Positions 1 through 14,400 of a stretch of 64,000 nt of DNA are shown piece by piece. The stretch is taken from assembly GCF_026213295.1 (NCBI RefSeq), contig NC_079412.1, forward strand, positions 18,662,284 to 18,726,283, in the 5' to 3' direction. Numbering within the stretch: the first letter of the stretch is position 1; the number at the start of each line of letters is the position of its first letter. Under the pieces are notes generated by a model. It did no database searches and was not told where the DNA came from. It saw nothing but the letters and a program-made list of their open reading frames with translations. The position numbers and the translations under genes were made by a program. This DNA is from Gadus chalcogrammus (taxonomy: Eukaryota; Chordata; Actinopteri; Gadiformes; Gadidae).

Positions 1-270
1 GCCTCGGGATCGTTAAGAATTCTTCTGGCGGGTCTTTCTTGTTACTGTATAAAGAAACACAAAGAACCTGACCACAATAGACAGTTAGCAGACAGGTTAC
101 AATAAGCATTAAGCCGTTTAGACATGGTTTCATGAAAGAACTGTTAGAATTAGATACGTTTGGTTACCTAGTTTCATATGATAGCATAAGCTAAACGTTA
201 GCTCAAATGTAGCACGCCAAAGCCTCTGAAAGAAAGTGATGTAAGCAAAAAACGTCGCTAGCAAACAAAC

Positions 271-306
<36 letters not shown>

Positions 307-374
307 ATATATATATATGGATATATATATATATGGATATATATTTATCTACATGTATATGTATCTGTATCTGC

Positions 375-422
<48 letters not shown>

Positions 423-430
423 GGATATAT
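271..430. repeat. TA-rich microsatellite with GGATAT interruptions
   Basis: Nearly pure alternating TA is interrupted by ATGGATAT and a TATCTGTATCTG stretch. It generates spurious Tyr/Ile-rich open frames on both strands. Its length differs from the copy at 58288-58440. Confidence 0.95.
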
Positions 431-2580
431 CTTTTTTTGTATATAAATCTTTTCTCTCTTTACAACGCACTTATGTACCCCAACAAATTCATCAAATAAA
501 TCCTGAATAAACTCAGAAACATGAATAGGGATTCTTTCAGGCGGTTCTTCTGTGCCCTTTCCTCTGTGTGGTCCTTGCTTAAAGCATAGAGCATAAAGCC
601 TCCACCGCGGTCTGCTGTTCTGCATGGGGAGGCTCCAATCGCTCTGAGGAAGTTGTTCCGATGTACGCTTTCCCCCCTGGCACAGAGAGGAGAAAAAAAT
701 GGTTGGCCCAAATCAGCAGGAGCAATTGAACCATGGTCAAAGATTACAACGACAAAAAAATACATGAGGTAATCATATTCAAACTCTGCATTCGTATTTA
801 TTCCCAAGCAAAGAAGGCACCAGTGGGCAGCTTAATGTTTGGTCTATTACAAATAAGGCCCAGGTAAAGGTTTGCCATACCCAGGGACCCAGGGTCAACA
901 GCTTTTGCTGCTGATGTTTACCGAAGAAAGAGAGGGGCATCAGTTACTGAAGGGACTGGAATTTGTAAAAGGTTGTCTCATGTTGTTGGTTGTTACTAAT
1001 ATACACTAACATGATTATTCATATAATACAGTAATAGAATACATGTAGGCTACTTTTATAATACAATACTGTAATACTTTTAGTATTAAGTATGATTCCC
1101 CTTTTAGCCTGATTTATTTGTATTTTATTTCACAACTTTATCTATTTGAAACCTACCTTTTGTTTTCAATCACACTTGGGTCTTCCAACGTCTCTCCCTT
1201 TGCCATCAATACAAAACTAGTTGAGCTGTAACATAATATACACAGGGAATAGGAACACAATCACAAAGCCTCAAACCATAAGTTGCGTTTGGTTTATGGT
1301 TAAGAAGTCTCTAAATTAATAGCAATGTATCACATGAATAGCTCTCTTCCTTAGCATTGTGTAAAGGTTTATTATTGTAGTGCCTATCCTCTTTTCACCG
1401 CCTCCATCCACCACTCTCCCATCACACAGTTATATTTAACTTATGAAGAAGCCTTTATCTCTAACTCCACAACGTTGGATGAAGGGGCATTAAGGAAGGG
1501 ATCCTGACCTGTAGCCGTGCCCTAAATCGACTTATATGGGGGTAATACACTTACAGGCTTTAATTCACATTTTAACCTGATTCAGATGTGCTGATAATCT
1601 ACAATCTGATTATTGAAACGTCTTACCTTTTAAAAGTGCATCACAAACGGTCTTTTGCGCAACACCAATAAGTTGCTATTAGGAGCTTCACTATTCCAGG
1701 AACATTTGAGTGGCTCCACGATCAGCCATTGCTGCAAAAACTAACTGTCAATTGGAGCAAACTGAGATGACACGACCCTCGCCCTAAATGGCTCTGGTGT
1801 AGCCAAATCTGCATCATGTCACACACTGTTGAAACATGCTCAGCCAATGGCTCAGCCGACGGCGCAATTAGTGCGGTGGTCCACTTCTCAAGCACCAATC
1901 GGAAACTCCTATCAGGCTTGTACATCAGAATGCATCATGGGAACATTTTGCTAGTGATAATGCCATATTGAGAGGACTGGATTGTAGTTGTAGTTTAGTA
2001 AATCAACGTAAACAGACTGTGACAAAGGCTAATGAAAACTTTGTTTTGCCACGTCTCGCATGAGAAACACTGTTGCCGTTTTAAACACAATAATATATCC
2101 CCATAATGACAAATCACTTTACGTTTAATTACTAAACCATGACCAGAAAACCATTACGGCCAACATAATAACTAACATCCTAATGCTCCTATGCTCCAGC
2201 AAAGCTGGCCTTCACTGTGCTGTGAGGTGACGAGGCGCGAGCTCAGGTGCATGTCGGCACAGCTCTTTTGTTTATGTTCTGCATGCCTTTTTCCCCAGCT
2301 CGATCATTTCTGTCCTTCTGATGCTCAATTATATTAGTGCTCCTCTGTAAGCCACTGCGGTAAGTGTTTTCCCCAATTTAAAAAAATAGAGGATTTTATT
2401 TATCCCCTGCTTGACTTCACAGGAGCAGGTCGATAAAGCCGCTCATCTCAGTCCCTCATAGAGACCTCTTTGTGCTCGGGAACCAGAGAGACGGATGTCT
2501 GTAATGAGTTTGGCACATTCAGGCCACATGTGTCACGCAGACAGATGTAATCAAAGGCAGTATATAAATATATATATATA

Positions 2581-2623
2581 CACACGCACACACACACACA
2601 CACGCGCACGCACACGCACACGC

Positions 2624-2714
<91 letters not shown>
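2581..2714. repeat. CA microsatellite
   Basis: A CA-dinucleotide run with CACGCA interruptions in its first third, preceded by a short TA run. It is the source of the Cys/Val and Thr/His open frames here. Confidence 0.97.
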
Positions 2715-2719
<5 letters not shown>

Positions 2720-3511
2720 TCCTTCCTCTCTTTCATCCATTTACGCTCCCAGTTCCAGAAGGCTGAGGTGGAAGAAGAAAGCCAGACAGAGTTGCAAGGC
2801 AGGACGGATTGTGTATTCCTCCCTCGCTCTATCCAGTACTGTTGTTTTTTAAATCTGGTTCATGGTATCAGCAGGTAAACATTTCCCCAGCCCTAATTGT
2901 ACGGATTGGGGTCTGCGTTGCTATTTCGGGAGCGTGCGGTGCTGTGTTCTATGTCGGGGAATGCTCTAGGTTCTCCGTCTTATAAAAATTGGATATCCCC
3001 CGGATTAGAAAGACAAGCTGCTGTTTCTGCTCAGATGAAAGTGCATGCAACCCTTTCATGTCACGAGAATAAATGTCGTATACTGCTGACATACATGTTT
3101 GTAAATAATTTGTGCTGCGCTTGAATCGCTCGGTTTAATATGATTAAAACGATGGGGAGGGGGAGGTAATGCAATTATGGAACCCCTAACTGCGATTTTA
3201 TGTCATTACCGGTTATTTTTCTTTATCTTTATTTTTTTACAAATACAATTCAAACACAGCAAGGTTATTGTATACATATGGTAAAAAGCACACAATAGAT
3301 TCTCTAAAATTGCAGAAATAGTCAAATTTACAGCACCATGATGGATGGCTTGTGAAATGGATAGAAGGTATCTTTTGATAGTGAAAATGTCATTCCCACC
3401 CAGATAGCTTGAGGGAGTCATAACTGAATCATAACATAAATGTAATCAAACATGCCATTACTCAATAGCTGTATACAGTGTTCCCCCATGTCACACCTCT
3501 CTTTCGTTTTT

Positions 3512-3595
3512 CCCTCTCTCTCTCCCCGTCTCTCGCTCTTTCTCTCTCTCATCTCTCTCCTGCTGCCCCCTCTAAATCTCTCTCTCCCTGCCTCT

Positions 3596-3636
<41 letters not shown>

Positions 3637-3673
3637 AGACACACACAGTAGCATCTCTCTCTCCCTCTCTATC
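3512..3673. repeat. CT-rich microsatellite
   Basis: A polypyrimidine run of TC repeats, purest at 3598-3633. The matching copy at 61522-61683 is essentially identical. Confidence 0.95.
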
Positions 3674-5990
3674 TCGCACATCTTGCAGCGCACCACCCTA
3701 CCTCTCTTTATCACTCTTGCTCTTATAGTGCATCCCTCCAGCTCCTTTCATTCCTCTATAAACAGTGAGGCAGGAGCAGGGTTGGCAGCTGTCACACTGA
3801 GGTTATATTACAGGAGCAGATGAGAACATTAGATATTCTACGGCTTGGTTATCACAAGCTAGTGGTAGCTCGGTGCTGAAAGAAGTGTACTGTTGTTAAA
3901 AGACAAAAACACCTACAACTGATCCCCACCAAGGATAGTTTTTTTTTACAAATGAAAAGTAACAAAGTAATGAATGTTTATTAATATTATTATTAGTTTC
4001 TTTTTTTTCTTTTGTTATTATTATCAATGGAACTACCTTAGAACTGTTTTTTGATCCAATAAACATTCATACAATTGATGGAAACCGTATGTTTTCCTTC
4101 AACAATTTGCTGTTGGTCCTTGAAGCCACCGAAATCTGGGAGGCAACTTATGAGCATTCTGCTGCAGGTCATCTGTATAGGGCATCTTGGCAACCAAGAA
4201 TATTTTCACGTCTGGCAGAGCTAGCAGCTATCTGTTGTACTCCATTTATTTCAATGTACAGGCTTGAGGCCGTGAGCAGAAAGTATCCCCCTCCATCTCT
4301 GTTTCTCAACCTGCTCTAGGTTAGGGCTCCAACATTCATATGAAGTGGCGCGTTGAGCATTGATTGAATATCAATTAGGGCGGCCGTGCGGCATTCTTTG
4401 TTTATCGATAAATCCAAAATGAAATGAAATACAGCATTGTGGACTGACAACGGACGGGCAAGCAATCAGGCAAACGGAAAGATAGAGAAGGCTTCATTGA
4501 AGAGTGCAGTCCTGGGCCACAGTTCACTTCTTCTTCCTCTTCTTCTTCTCCATTTCTTCACACTTTTAAGTGATTAATAACCTGGCATCTGAATAGTAGG
4601 GAATAAGGTGGCAGAATTGTTTTACAGAATTCTCCTGTTTGGTCTGTACTGTACCTTGCCCTTTCAGTCAACTCATACATGTAGTGTAAACACAATTGAA
4701 CCAGAAAGATATGTTGAAATTGCTATTTCCCCTCTGTGGCGTTTAGCTTTATAATGTTTGCTAATGGCCAATTACCATCTCCGAGTAAACTCGTCAGCTA
4801 CAGCATACAAAGTGTTGCGTGAAATTATATAAAGGCGGGAAAGGAATCCTTCATAGGTTCACCCAAAGGTCTCTAGCATTGGTGACGTCTGAGTTATGAG
4901 CGACTGCGGCAAGCATCATGGGGTGGGATATCTGTGATGGATTTCTGCTTACCTAATCACACAATGAAAGCCGGCGCTCTTACATCAAACATAATGACGG
5001 CCTACAGCTCTCCACAGAAACATTGTGTTGGTCACAGCCCGCCTTTAAATAATAGGACAATACCTCCCGCCTGTCCCCTATGCTTTATCACAGGCTTCGT
5101 GCTCCAACACTAGTAATCATCTTTATGCCATGTTGGAAGCGTTAAACGCGGGCCAAACCGATATGCCGCATGCTTATGCTCGTATTTTTGGGTTGTATCT
5201 TTCCCCCGGTGTCGTAATTGTGCCAATCCCCTGGCCAAAGATAGCTTTGAAATATAGATTGTCGTTGACACAAGCAGACCTCTCATGGCAGACTTGGCTT
5301 TGGTTTTGCATTGAGTCGCTACCCGCTCCCAGTTTCTGTTCCCCGTTGGTTGTTGTCAGACGCACTGTGGTGCAAAGGGAAATGACTCCTCACTGACTTT
5401 CACAACGCCACCCCTCATGGAAGCAAAAGAGCCTTCCACTGGTTTCAGTTCAATTAAATTTGGCCATGTTAATAAGGCAAAAAAAATATTGCGCCGTGAC
5501 ATTTTGCGACGATGATTTTGTTTTTTTATTAGAAGGTCATGCTCAGTGGAAAGTGTTTCAGACACACACAAAAGTTGCACAGCAAAACAGTTTTCTAGTT
5601 CACCGTTTGATCCGTCTTCAGATGCACACGCGCGTTCTTAGGATCTTGCGTCGCACCAGACTGTGACAACACCATCCATTTGGGAAGAGGAATCCAATAA
5701 GTGGGAGTGGTGGAGTGATGGAGGACAGGGTCTGTGTGCACACTCCCTCAGGGCTCTATTTAGAAGGCAATAATAGAAATCAACAAAGGAGCTTCTAGCT
5801 CAGACGGAGCACCGTGTTGACAGTGCCTGGGTTCTGGCGTACGGGAGGCCTTTACACAACCCAAAATACACCAGGTCCTTCACAGCGCTGTGATCGCCTC
5901 TGATGGGAATAAGTGATATGTTCTACATTTCAGACCGCTGATTAGCCTGGAGCGCTGAGAAGCTGTACGGGTCTGCGGTAAAGAAATAAG

Positions 5991-6784
5991 CACATTTCAG
6001 ACGCTACATTTAAGCTGTTCTGTTGCTGTTCTGTAACATCGGTTCGTGGCATGATCACACAATTTCATTATATAAGGTTGGAACAAAGTCAATGTCTCAT
6101 TCGCTATTGACGTGGAAGGTGGCATTGATTGGACATAAGCTGTGAATGAAGTTTGACTGATGTGAAGGGAAACCGCACCTTTAAAGTGTCCCTGGAGTTA
6201 AGAGGACTTAAGACTGACAATAAGACAAGTGTCTCAACCATAATTGAACTCGGATGAAATTCTCAGGGGTACCTTAGTGTGAAATAGTGAAATCAAAGGG
6301 CAGACTTGACATTGATATGGCAAGGCCCTTAAATGAAAAGAACCATGCAAACATACGGCCTATAAGAAAGAAAATGAGAAACAGAAACAGAAAAATGACC
6401 TTTAGATTGTCGCGTCTTTACCACGTTTGAATGGTTATTAGATAAATAAATATCAAACACAGAAATCCATAAAAAACAGCTCATTTTATCCGCAGCCTTT
6501 TCAGCCAGCAGTGAAAAACCAATATGGATGCTTGGCTCTACTTTTCAACCGTCCCAATAAAAAGATGTAAGCTCAACTGTTATTATTATTTCAGATTTTT
6601 CTATCGTTGCGATCCGAATTTGGAGTAGCCCGTGCCGATTGCCTGAAGCCTGCAGGGGTGATAGATGAGGACGCTTGAGAGGGTACCGCCAGCAGACAGG
6701 AGTAAAGCAAAGTTAATGGGATAACTTTTCTTCAGGGACCACTCGGGGGGGGGGGGGCTGTGTGTGCTCAGAGAGCCGAGGTGC
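5991..6784. other. Non-coding stretch, nothing recognised
   Basis: AT-rich unique-looking sequence with no credible coding frame. A run of about ten G lies near 6747-6757, just before the TTAA-flanked MITE. Confidence 0.6.
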
Positions 6785-7306
6785 TTAAAGGGGCACTCCA
6801 TCGATTTAACAGTCTCCCTTTAGGTTTGGTGTTGGGGGAGAGTTTGAAATATTCTGTACAACTTTCCCAACATCAGCTGTGTCATTTGCTCCGCTTTGCA
6901 ACGTTGTTGGTACAGTAAGGAACAAAAACGAGGAAATAGAAGAAAAAATAAGAAAAACACTCGCCGTTTGCCACGATGCCCCCTCCCGTGCACAGCCAGC
7001 ATGGCCAGGGCACCAGGGTTCCCCATGGATGTACGGGGAGACTCCCCTCTGTGGTGCAAACCTCTTTGTTGGCAGCACCCCGCATCCGCAGCCCAGCCTC
7101 AGCTCTACATGGCTTGGGGGCGGAGCCCCGTGAAACGCTGCCATTTTATGTACTTTGGCGTATTTAATGGAGAAAATGTCTAACTGCACTCACGACGACA
7201 GCAATGTATTGCAAAGCGTGTCATTGATGGCACCTATTATACACAAAATCGTATTAACCAGATTAGATTTGGAACATTGCACAACATTTCATGGGCGCCC
7301 CTTTAA
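6785..7306. mobile_element. TTAA-flanked non-autonomous DNA transposon (piggyBac-like MITE), 514 bp
   Basis: The element lies between TTAA at 6785-6788 and TTAA at 7303-7306. The left end reads AGGGGCACTCC and the right end GGGCGCCCCT, which are inverted repeats of each other with mismatches. A TTAA target duplication and a terminus starting AGGGG fit piggyBac-type non-autonomous elements common in fish. It has no transposase. The overlapping open frames inside (6806-7189 and others) are not conserved proteins I recognise. Confidence 0.7.
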
Positions 7307-8103
<797 letters not shown>

Positions 8104-8671
8104 ATGCAGTGACTGCCTCAGCCAATGGACGTACGGCATCACGATAAAACTAAAAAAGGAAGGTTTCATTTAAATATCAAAGGCAAAAAAATCGGTAGGA
8201 CTCCAATTTTGATGTGTTCTTTAGAGATTACGAGCAAAACGAATCGTGGCATATGGATACGACGCCAGGAGATATCTCTCTATATGCTGAATACCCGAAT
8301 TCAGAATATTCCTAATCATGCCCTACACCCGAACGTCTATCTCAAAGTGTAGAGAGCGAGAGAAGCAGGGAGCAGATCGGGAGAGTAACAACAAACATCT
8401 TATAATCCGGTCAGTGACCCTGCGTGAGCCCCCCTCGCCTTCCTGGTTCTCCGTGTAGCCACTCCCGCTCTAACGTCCCGCTGCACTCAGCAGTTATCGG
8501 CCCCGCTAATCGTCCGTGACCCCCGTGGCCAGCCCAGGACTCCCATCACCCTCCCAGGGGGAAAAAACACAACTGCAGGTGCCCATGGTATCTGTAAGAA
8601 GCTGCCTAATGAAGTGCTCGCGGAGGAGCAAGGGAGGGGGGGGGGGAGGGATCCTGCCATCACCTAAACAC

Positions 8672-8722
8672 CTCTTCTCTCTCTCTCGCTCTCTCTCTCT
8701 CTATCTCTCCCTCTCCCTCTCG

Positions 8723-8770
<48 letters not shown>

Positions 8771-8780
8771 CCCTCTCCCT

Positions 8781-8817
<37 letters not shown>

Positions 8818-8864
8818 TCCTCGCTCCTCTCCCTCCCTCTCCCTCTCTCTCCCTCTCTCTCCCT

Positions 8865-8934
<70 letters not shown>

Positions 8935-9223
8935 CCTTCTCCCTCTCTCTCTCTCTCTCTCTCTCCTTCTCTCTCCCTCTCTCTCTCTCTCTCTCCCTCC
9001 TCTCTCCCTCTCCTCTCTCTCTCTCTCCTCCCTCTCCTCTCTATCCCTCTCCTCTCCTCTCCCCTCCCCTCTCCCCTCCCTCTCTCTCTCCCTCTCCTCC
9101 CCTCTCTCCCTCTCTCTCCTCTCTCCTCCCCCTCCCTCTCCTCTCTCTCCTTCCTCTCCTCTCTCCTCTTCTTCTCTCTCTTCTTCCTCCTCTCCTCTCT
9201 CCTCTCCTCTCTCTCTCCCCCTC

Positions 9224-9299
<76 letters not shown>

Positions 9300-9315
9300 C
9301 TCTCTCTCTCTCTCC
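8672..9315. repeat. Long polypyrimidine (CT-rich) tract, about 640 bp
   Basis: Virtually every base is C or T on the plus strand, with a few A or G bases as the only exceptions. Blocks of pure CT alternate with CCCT and CTCC motifs. A G-rich run at 8633-8649 lies just upstream. It encodes only Ser/Leu/Pro or Arg/Glu low-complexity frames (up to 272 aa), which are not genes. Mirror-symmetric polypyrimidine DNA can form triplex (H-DNA). Confidence 0.95.
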
Positions 9316-10843
9316 GCACCACTTCCTTATTTAGAGCCATATCTCAGCGAAAGCTTTCTGCTGAGCACGGGTGTTTGGCTGGCATGAAATGGCTGTGAGG
9401 TGTGAATAGTTTAGCTCTGGAGGGATACATAATTTCTTCGGGATATGCATGGTACTGGTAAAGAAGGTGTGGAAAGAAAACAGATCATTACAGGTTTGTC
9501 TTTTTTCACGTTGATAAGATCAATATAGGATACAGCATCGTAACCGGGGAAAAAACAAAAGGGGAATGATTCAGAAAGCTCACCTGAAGCCGATTATCAT
9601 TTGTGTTTCGGCAAGTTTCGAGTATCAACATGTTGCACCCTTAAAGAAGGAGCTAGTCGCAAGCGTGGGAAGATTAGTGTGAGGTTATTTTCTCACTTCT
9701 CGGTTTCAGGATGGTACTGAACGATGAACTCACTTTCTGTGCGGCATCTCACCTGCATCAATTATTCGCAGTATCTGATGACTCTTTTCTATGTTGTGCT
9801 CTCTTCCACTAAATCACACTGATTAGCACACAAACACTCTCATTTGTGGCCCCTAGACAATAGTGGCAAATTAACGTTATTATGCCTGCAGAAAATTAAA
9901 ACATTACAATTCCTTCAATAATTAAACTGAAATAACAAAATAATGAATCGTAAATAATTACGAATTCTCTGAACATATGCATGGGTTTATCGGTCTATGG
10001 GATACGCTGAGGTTTTTGTAAATTAATATTAACATGTCTTACCAAGATTCAGACGAGATTCATCGTTGTGTGACCACAAGGGTTCGCTGGGTTAGCACAT
10101 GCTATCCGTTAGCTGCTTCCCTCCCATGCAGAGTTACAGTAGACTTTCTTCTGTTCATGTGAGGGGAATACGCTTCTTCACTTGAGCTAGGAGGTTACTG
10201 TAACTCTTACTGTAACTGTCAATGGAAGCAAACTCACCTTCTGGATAAATGGTGATACACTTGGAATTAAACAATACTTATGAATCAGGGAAAGACATCA
10301 GTTTATCCCTTAATGTCTAACTATTTTCATATTTCCCACAAACATTTACAAAACCCATCCTCACACAAAGTGCTCTGAAGCAGATAGTGTGTTCAGCGCG
10401 TGTCTGTTTTGGAGCGAGGCCCATTTGTCTCGTCCGAGTGCGATGGGTTTACTGTGGAGCCTCCTCCTACACACTGCGCCGAAGGCACGGGGAAATGGGA
10501 TTTTGACTCTTGTTTTTGACGTCAGTAGAGGAGACCCGCGGCCCCCCACCCCATTCCCCCGGGGGGATACCGAGAGAAGAGAGTCCTGCCTGTCTTGAAT
10601 ACTAGAGGGCTGAATACACAAACACAGACGATATGACTTAACTACCCACCCCTATCAGCCCCCGCCTACACTGAGGCCGATGGTATCCAAAGTCCCCACT
10701 GTGTCTGACCCCATCTCCTGATAGATTTGATGTTATCTCCTTTATCCTTTCTTACCCCCCCCCCATACACTTCCCTCCATCTCTCCCTTCCAAGTTTCTG
10801 TTAGGGCTGTTTGTTTGGTGCTCAGATGATTCACATTACCAAT
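9316..10843. other. Non-coding stretch, nothing recognised
   Basis: AT-rich sequence with a somewhat GC-richer patch near 10400-10570. No coding exon or mobile element was recognised. Confidence 0.55.
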
Positions 10844-11056
10844 GTGTGTGTGTGTGTGCGTATGCGTGTGTGTGTCATGTCTGGAGTGTCTCTCAGGGCT
10901 GAGGGGAAAATGGACTGATATTGAGTTGGAGTCGTGGGTTGAGTTTGTCTTAAGCACACAGACACGCACACACACACACACACACCACAACACACACAGG
11001 CACGCACGCACGCACGCACACGCACCCGCACACACACACACACACGCACACACACA
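10844..11056. repeat. Paired TG (10844-10876) and CA (10956-11056) microsatellites
   Basis: A short TG run is followed about 80 bp later by a longer CA run with CACGCA interruptions. The two are in opposite sense, so they form an interrupted inverted simple repeat. Confidence 0.9.
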
Positions 11057-11102
11057 GCATTGTCTTTGAAAAGCCTTGCAGTGTGGAGAGGTAGGAAGGA
11101 AG

Positions 11103-11474
11103 GGCTTTCTTTCAGTGTGTACTCCAAACAAAAATGGTGTATCCCTTTCATCGTGTGCTACAAACATAATGGTCCGGTATCTCTTTCAGTGTATGCTCCA
11201 AACACAACGGTCGATATCTCTTTCAGTGTCTGTTACCAACATAACCAGCTGGTCTCTCTTTCAGTGTGTGCTACAAACTTAACGTTGGATATCTATTTCA
11301 GTGTCTGCTACCAACATAACCGGCTGGTCTCTCTTTCAGTGGGTGCTATAAACATAACCGTCTGGTCTCTCTTTCATTGTGTGCTACAAAAATAACCGTC
11401 TGGTCTCTTTCATTGTGGGTTACAAACATAACTGTCTGGTCCCTCTTCCAGCGAGTGCTCTAAACTATAATGTA
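11103..11474. repeat. Minisatellite with a unit of about 37 bp, about 10 units
   Basis: Diverged units start TCTCTTTCAGTGTGTGCTAC and continue with AAACATAACCGTCTGG. Unit length alternates between about 36 and 38, and copies differ by substitutions, so the array is not brand new. Part of it is open in two frames, giving a repeated Val-Cys-Tyr peptide (11060-11395), but a coding role is unsupported. Confidence 0.9.
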
Positions 11475-14400
11475 ATAACTTTTGATTGGGTGGGTTTGAG
11501 TTGTGCAGTGTGTGTAGAATCTAGGAATCTAGTCTATTTATGCCTCCCCATTATTTATGAAAACCTTGTGCTAATATTTTATTATTCCCTTATGAAGCAT
11601 GACATTAACACTGACCATGTGACGCCAAGGTGTGTAATGTGATTGGAGTCACCACAGGGCGACACTTTTCTATAAATTGCGACACAACACAGCAAGACGC
11701 CATTCAAATCCAGCTGAAGGCCATTCGCTGAAAACCCTGAGCACCTTTATGAATGTATTCTGACACAAGCCATACATCCGGACCAAAAAGCAGTCCCACC
11801 TTGATTGATTTAGGTATTTTTTGATATGTGGAGTCATATTTATCTCTACATGTATTACGATGACATTCACAGAGGTCTCCAAAGGCCCCACATCATTCAA
11901 ACAGCCTTTTCCTGTCCTCCAACAAACAGGGGGAAGCTTCCATCAAAGTCCGACCCGAGGAGTATACCCTGAGAGGTTTACCTAGGACTGTGATGGGTTG
12001 GGTGGACAAACATTGCATGACAGCAGAGAGCAACGGTAAACATACGAGTTTAACAATACGTTTTGAACAGTCCGACTGAGGTAAGGAAAAAATCACAATG
12101 CAAAGGAAGTCTCAGGAGCTCACCATTCAGAGGATATTTTTATAGTATATTCTTACATAAAGTGTCAATGCTGTCTTTAGAGATATAAGACGTTTTGGTT
12201 GGCCTTTTCACTTATCCAAACCCCCCTCCCAAGAGCTACTGTGTATGAAGAGGCATAGAGTGAATTAGCTCAGTGGAAAAGCACCATCAATATACATAGT
12301 TCCTCTACATTGTTACGTAGCTTTGGGCTCATATCCGGAGATCCTAATGTCTTAGATTGCTTTGTTACGGTGGGAAAGGAGCACAGAGTCATATTGTTTT
12401 TGGTCTCGTAGGAACAGGGCTACCAGCGTCCACTGCGATTCACAGCTTGTTCTAATGCACTAGTAGACCAACACCACGTCCCGCTTTTCACACAGCTCAC
12501 AGCTTTTGAGGTTGTGAAGGTATGTCAACATTTAGCTGACAATGGGATTGTTTGTGTTGTCACAACAGCACTCAATTTCTGTTACTGTACGACACAAACC
12601 AGAAAATTGATTGTTTTTAACCCGCCTAGAGTGGCGTCCCGGGTACTGGAGAGAGAGCCGTGTACAGTATGTTCTCATCAGATCCTAAACTATGCTGCTT
12701 GTTCTCGGCCCAATGAAATGGTAAACAACAACAACAACTTGCGGAATAATAGATGCAATCTGGATCCATTTTGCATGAGGAGGATGAAAGCTTACACTTA
12801 TGCAACACCTGAAGTGCTGTGCAAAGTATTTTTCCTTCTCTGACGTTAAAACCAAGCCCTCCCTCCCCTCGATACTGAATATTATATGCATGCTCTGTGG
12901 TCTAAACATAGCTGATGTAGAGGAACAGGTGTCTCAGAACAGGTGGAAATTATGAGGTGATTCCCAAGCTTGCTCGGATCCAAAACCAATAATGTGGACC
13001 CCTCGATGTGTCTCTGAGCCACAACATTTACTGCTGCCATATTTAGGTCCCTATTTCATGAGTTTGGATGGACAAATAGTAGGTGTGTGGCGAATTTTTG
13101 GGATGTTATGCGTTCTTTGGTGCTTCAAAATATTAAAATTGCAAACCATGACATCTAATATCATTAAACAAACTAAAGTAGAAAATAGAACAAACCTCAA
13201 TTTTTTTTTATAGATTTGATTGATTTCGGTTATGCTAGCCAAATGAGTGGTTTTCTGTTTGATATTGATTTAGGACGTTTAGCAAATATTCAAGGGTTTC
13301 CTTACATGATCTTTTCTTGCTATCTTTTCATTAATTTTTCCAGGGAAATAGATCTCCTTGTCCCATATTGCCTGTTAAACAAGAAAGAGGACATTTACAC
13401 ATTCATGTAACATCATCATGTTGAAATAAACCCTTCCAGAGTATTAAATCCCACTGTTCACTAGAATATTGGCCTCCCACAAGTTCCCACCCTTTCAGAA
13501 GATCTGTAGTGGTGCTGTTTATCTGGGACCTTGAAGGGAAAGTGATCAGTTGGGACTTAGTGGAATCCGACCCACATACGCATATGCCAAGAAAAAAACC
13601 AAAACAATTAAAAGTGTTCTGAATAACTTCTGGCCGAGACCTACATTTGTTAGAACTAAGGCAACGCGAGGTGGACATTTAGAGGAATTGGATTTGATCA
13701 AAATTAAGTATAATAGAATAATATGATGATCATCTCAGGCTATGATCTTAAAAAAGATGAATACTGGCGGGATACTGTATGATAAACTGCATGGTTATTA
13801 TGGTTATTTATGGTTATTTATTCTTGCGAGTAGGTGGTATCCACATTCTTACATTTGAATTGACAAATGTCATATTTCATACTTATTTCCTCAACTACAC
13901 TCTAGGAAGCTAACCTTGCAGATGGAAAGACTTTAGTTGCTATTTTCAAACACACCTGCTACCTGTTATTGTGTCTATACACACACGCAGAATAACACAT
14001 TAACCATTGTGGCTTCCTCGGCTCAAACACCATACACATTGTTAATTAACACCTCATCTTGAATGCTGAAGTTGATCACGCGCTCTCTTTCTCTCTCTTT
14101 TCCACTTATCCGAGGCCTTCGCCTTTCATCATCTACACTGAGTTCCTTATGGGCAAGGACTAGTAATGAGGTAATGGGGAGAAGCCAGCCATTGTAGCCA
14201 GGATTCAGGACACACTATCAGTGAAGGAAACTGATTAGAGGCTAATCTTAGAAACTAGGTTCCCGCAGGTCCACTTCTGGTGGTCCATTTATCCAAATTT
14301 TCTTTACAATGGAAAAGTTATTGCGATGCCGTATTCAATATATCTGCTAACTTTTTGGATGACAATGGATGACATAAGCCGATCAAAAGGTCATCGTTGT

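Larger units (their letters stand above)
1..5990. repeat. Left copy of a direct repeat of about 6 kb
   Basis: The first 5990 bases match 58017-64000 in the same orientation with a near-constant offset of 58009-58016. Differences are mostly microsatellite and homopolymer length changes plus scattered substitutions (for example near 1318, 1574, 4373, 4797, 4821, 4870 and 5148). The copy starts at or before base 1, so its left boundary is not visible. It contains no recognisable gene. The open frames inside it are short or come from simple repeats. Confidence 0.95.

Noticed and set aside
8516..9334. 272-aa Ser/Leu/Pro open frame and its Arg/Glu minus-strand counterpart
   Set aside because: Both are direct translations of the CT-rich tract and have no domain.
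11060..11395. 111-aa frame with a repeated Val-Cys-Tyr motif
   Set aside because: It is a minisatellite translation with an alternative frame also open. Unit-length variation would break the frame.
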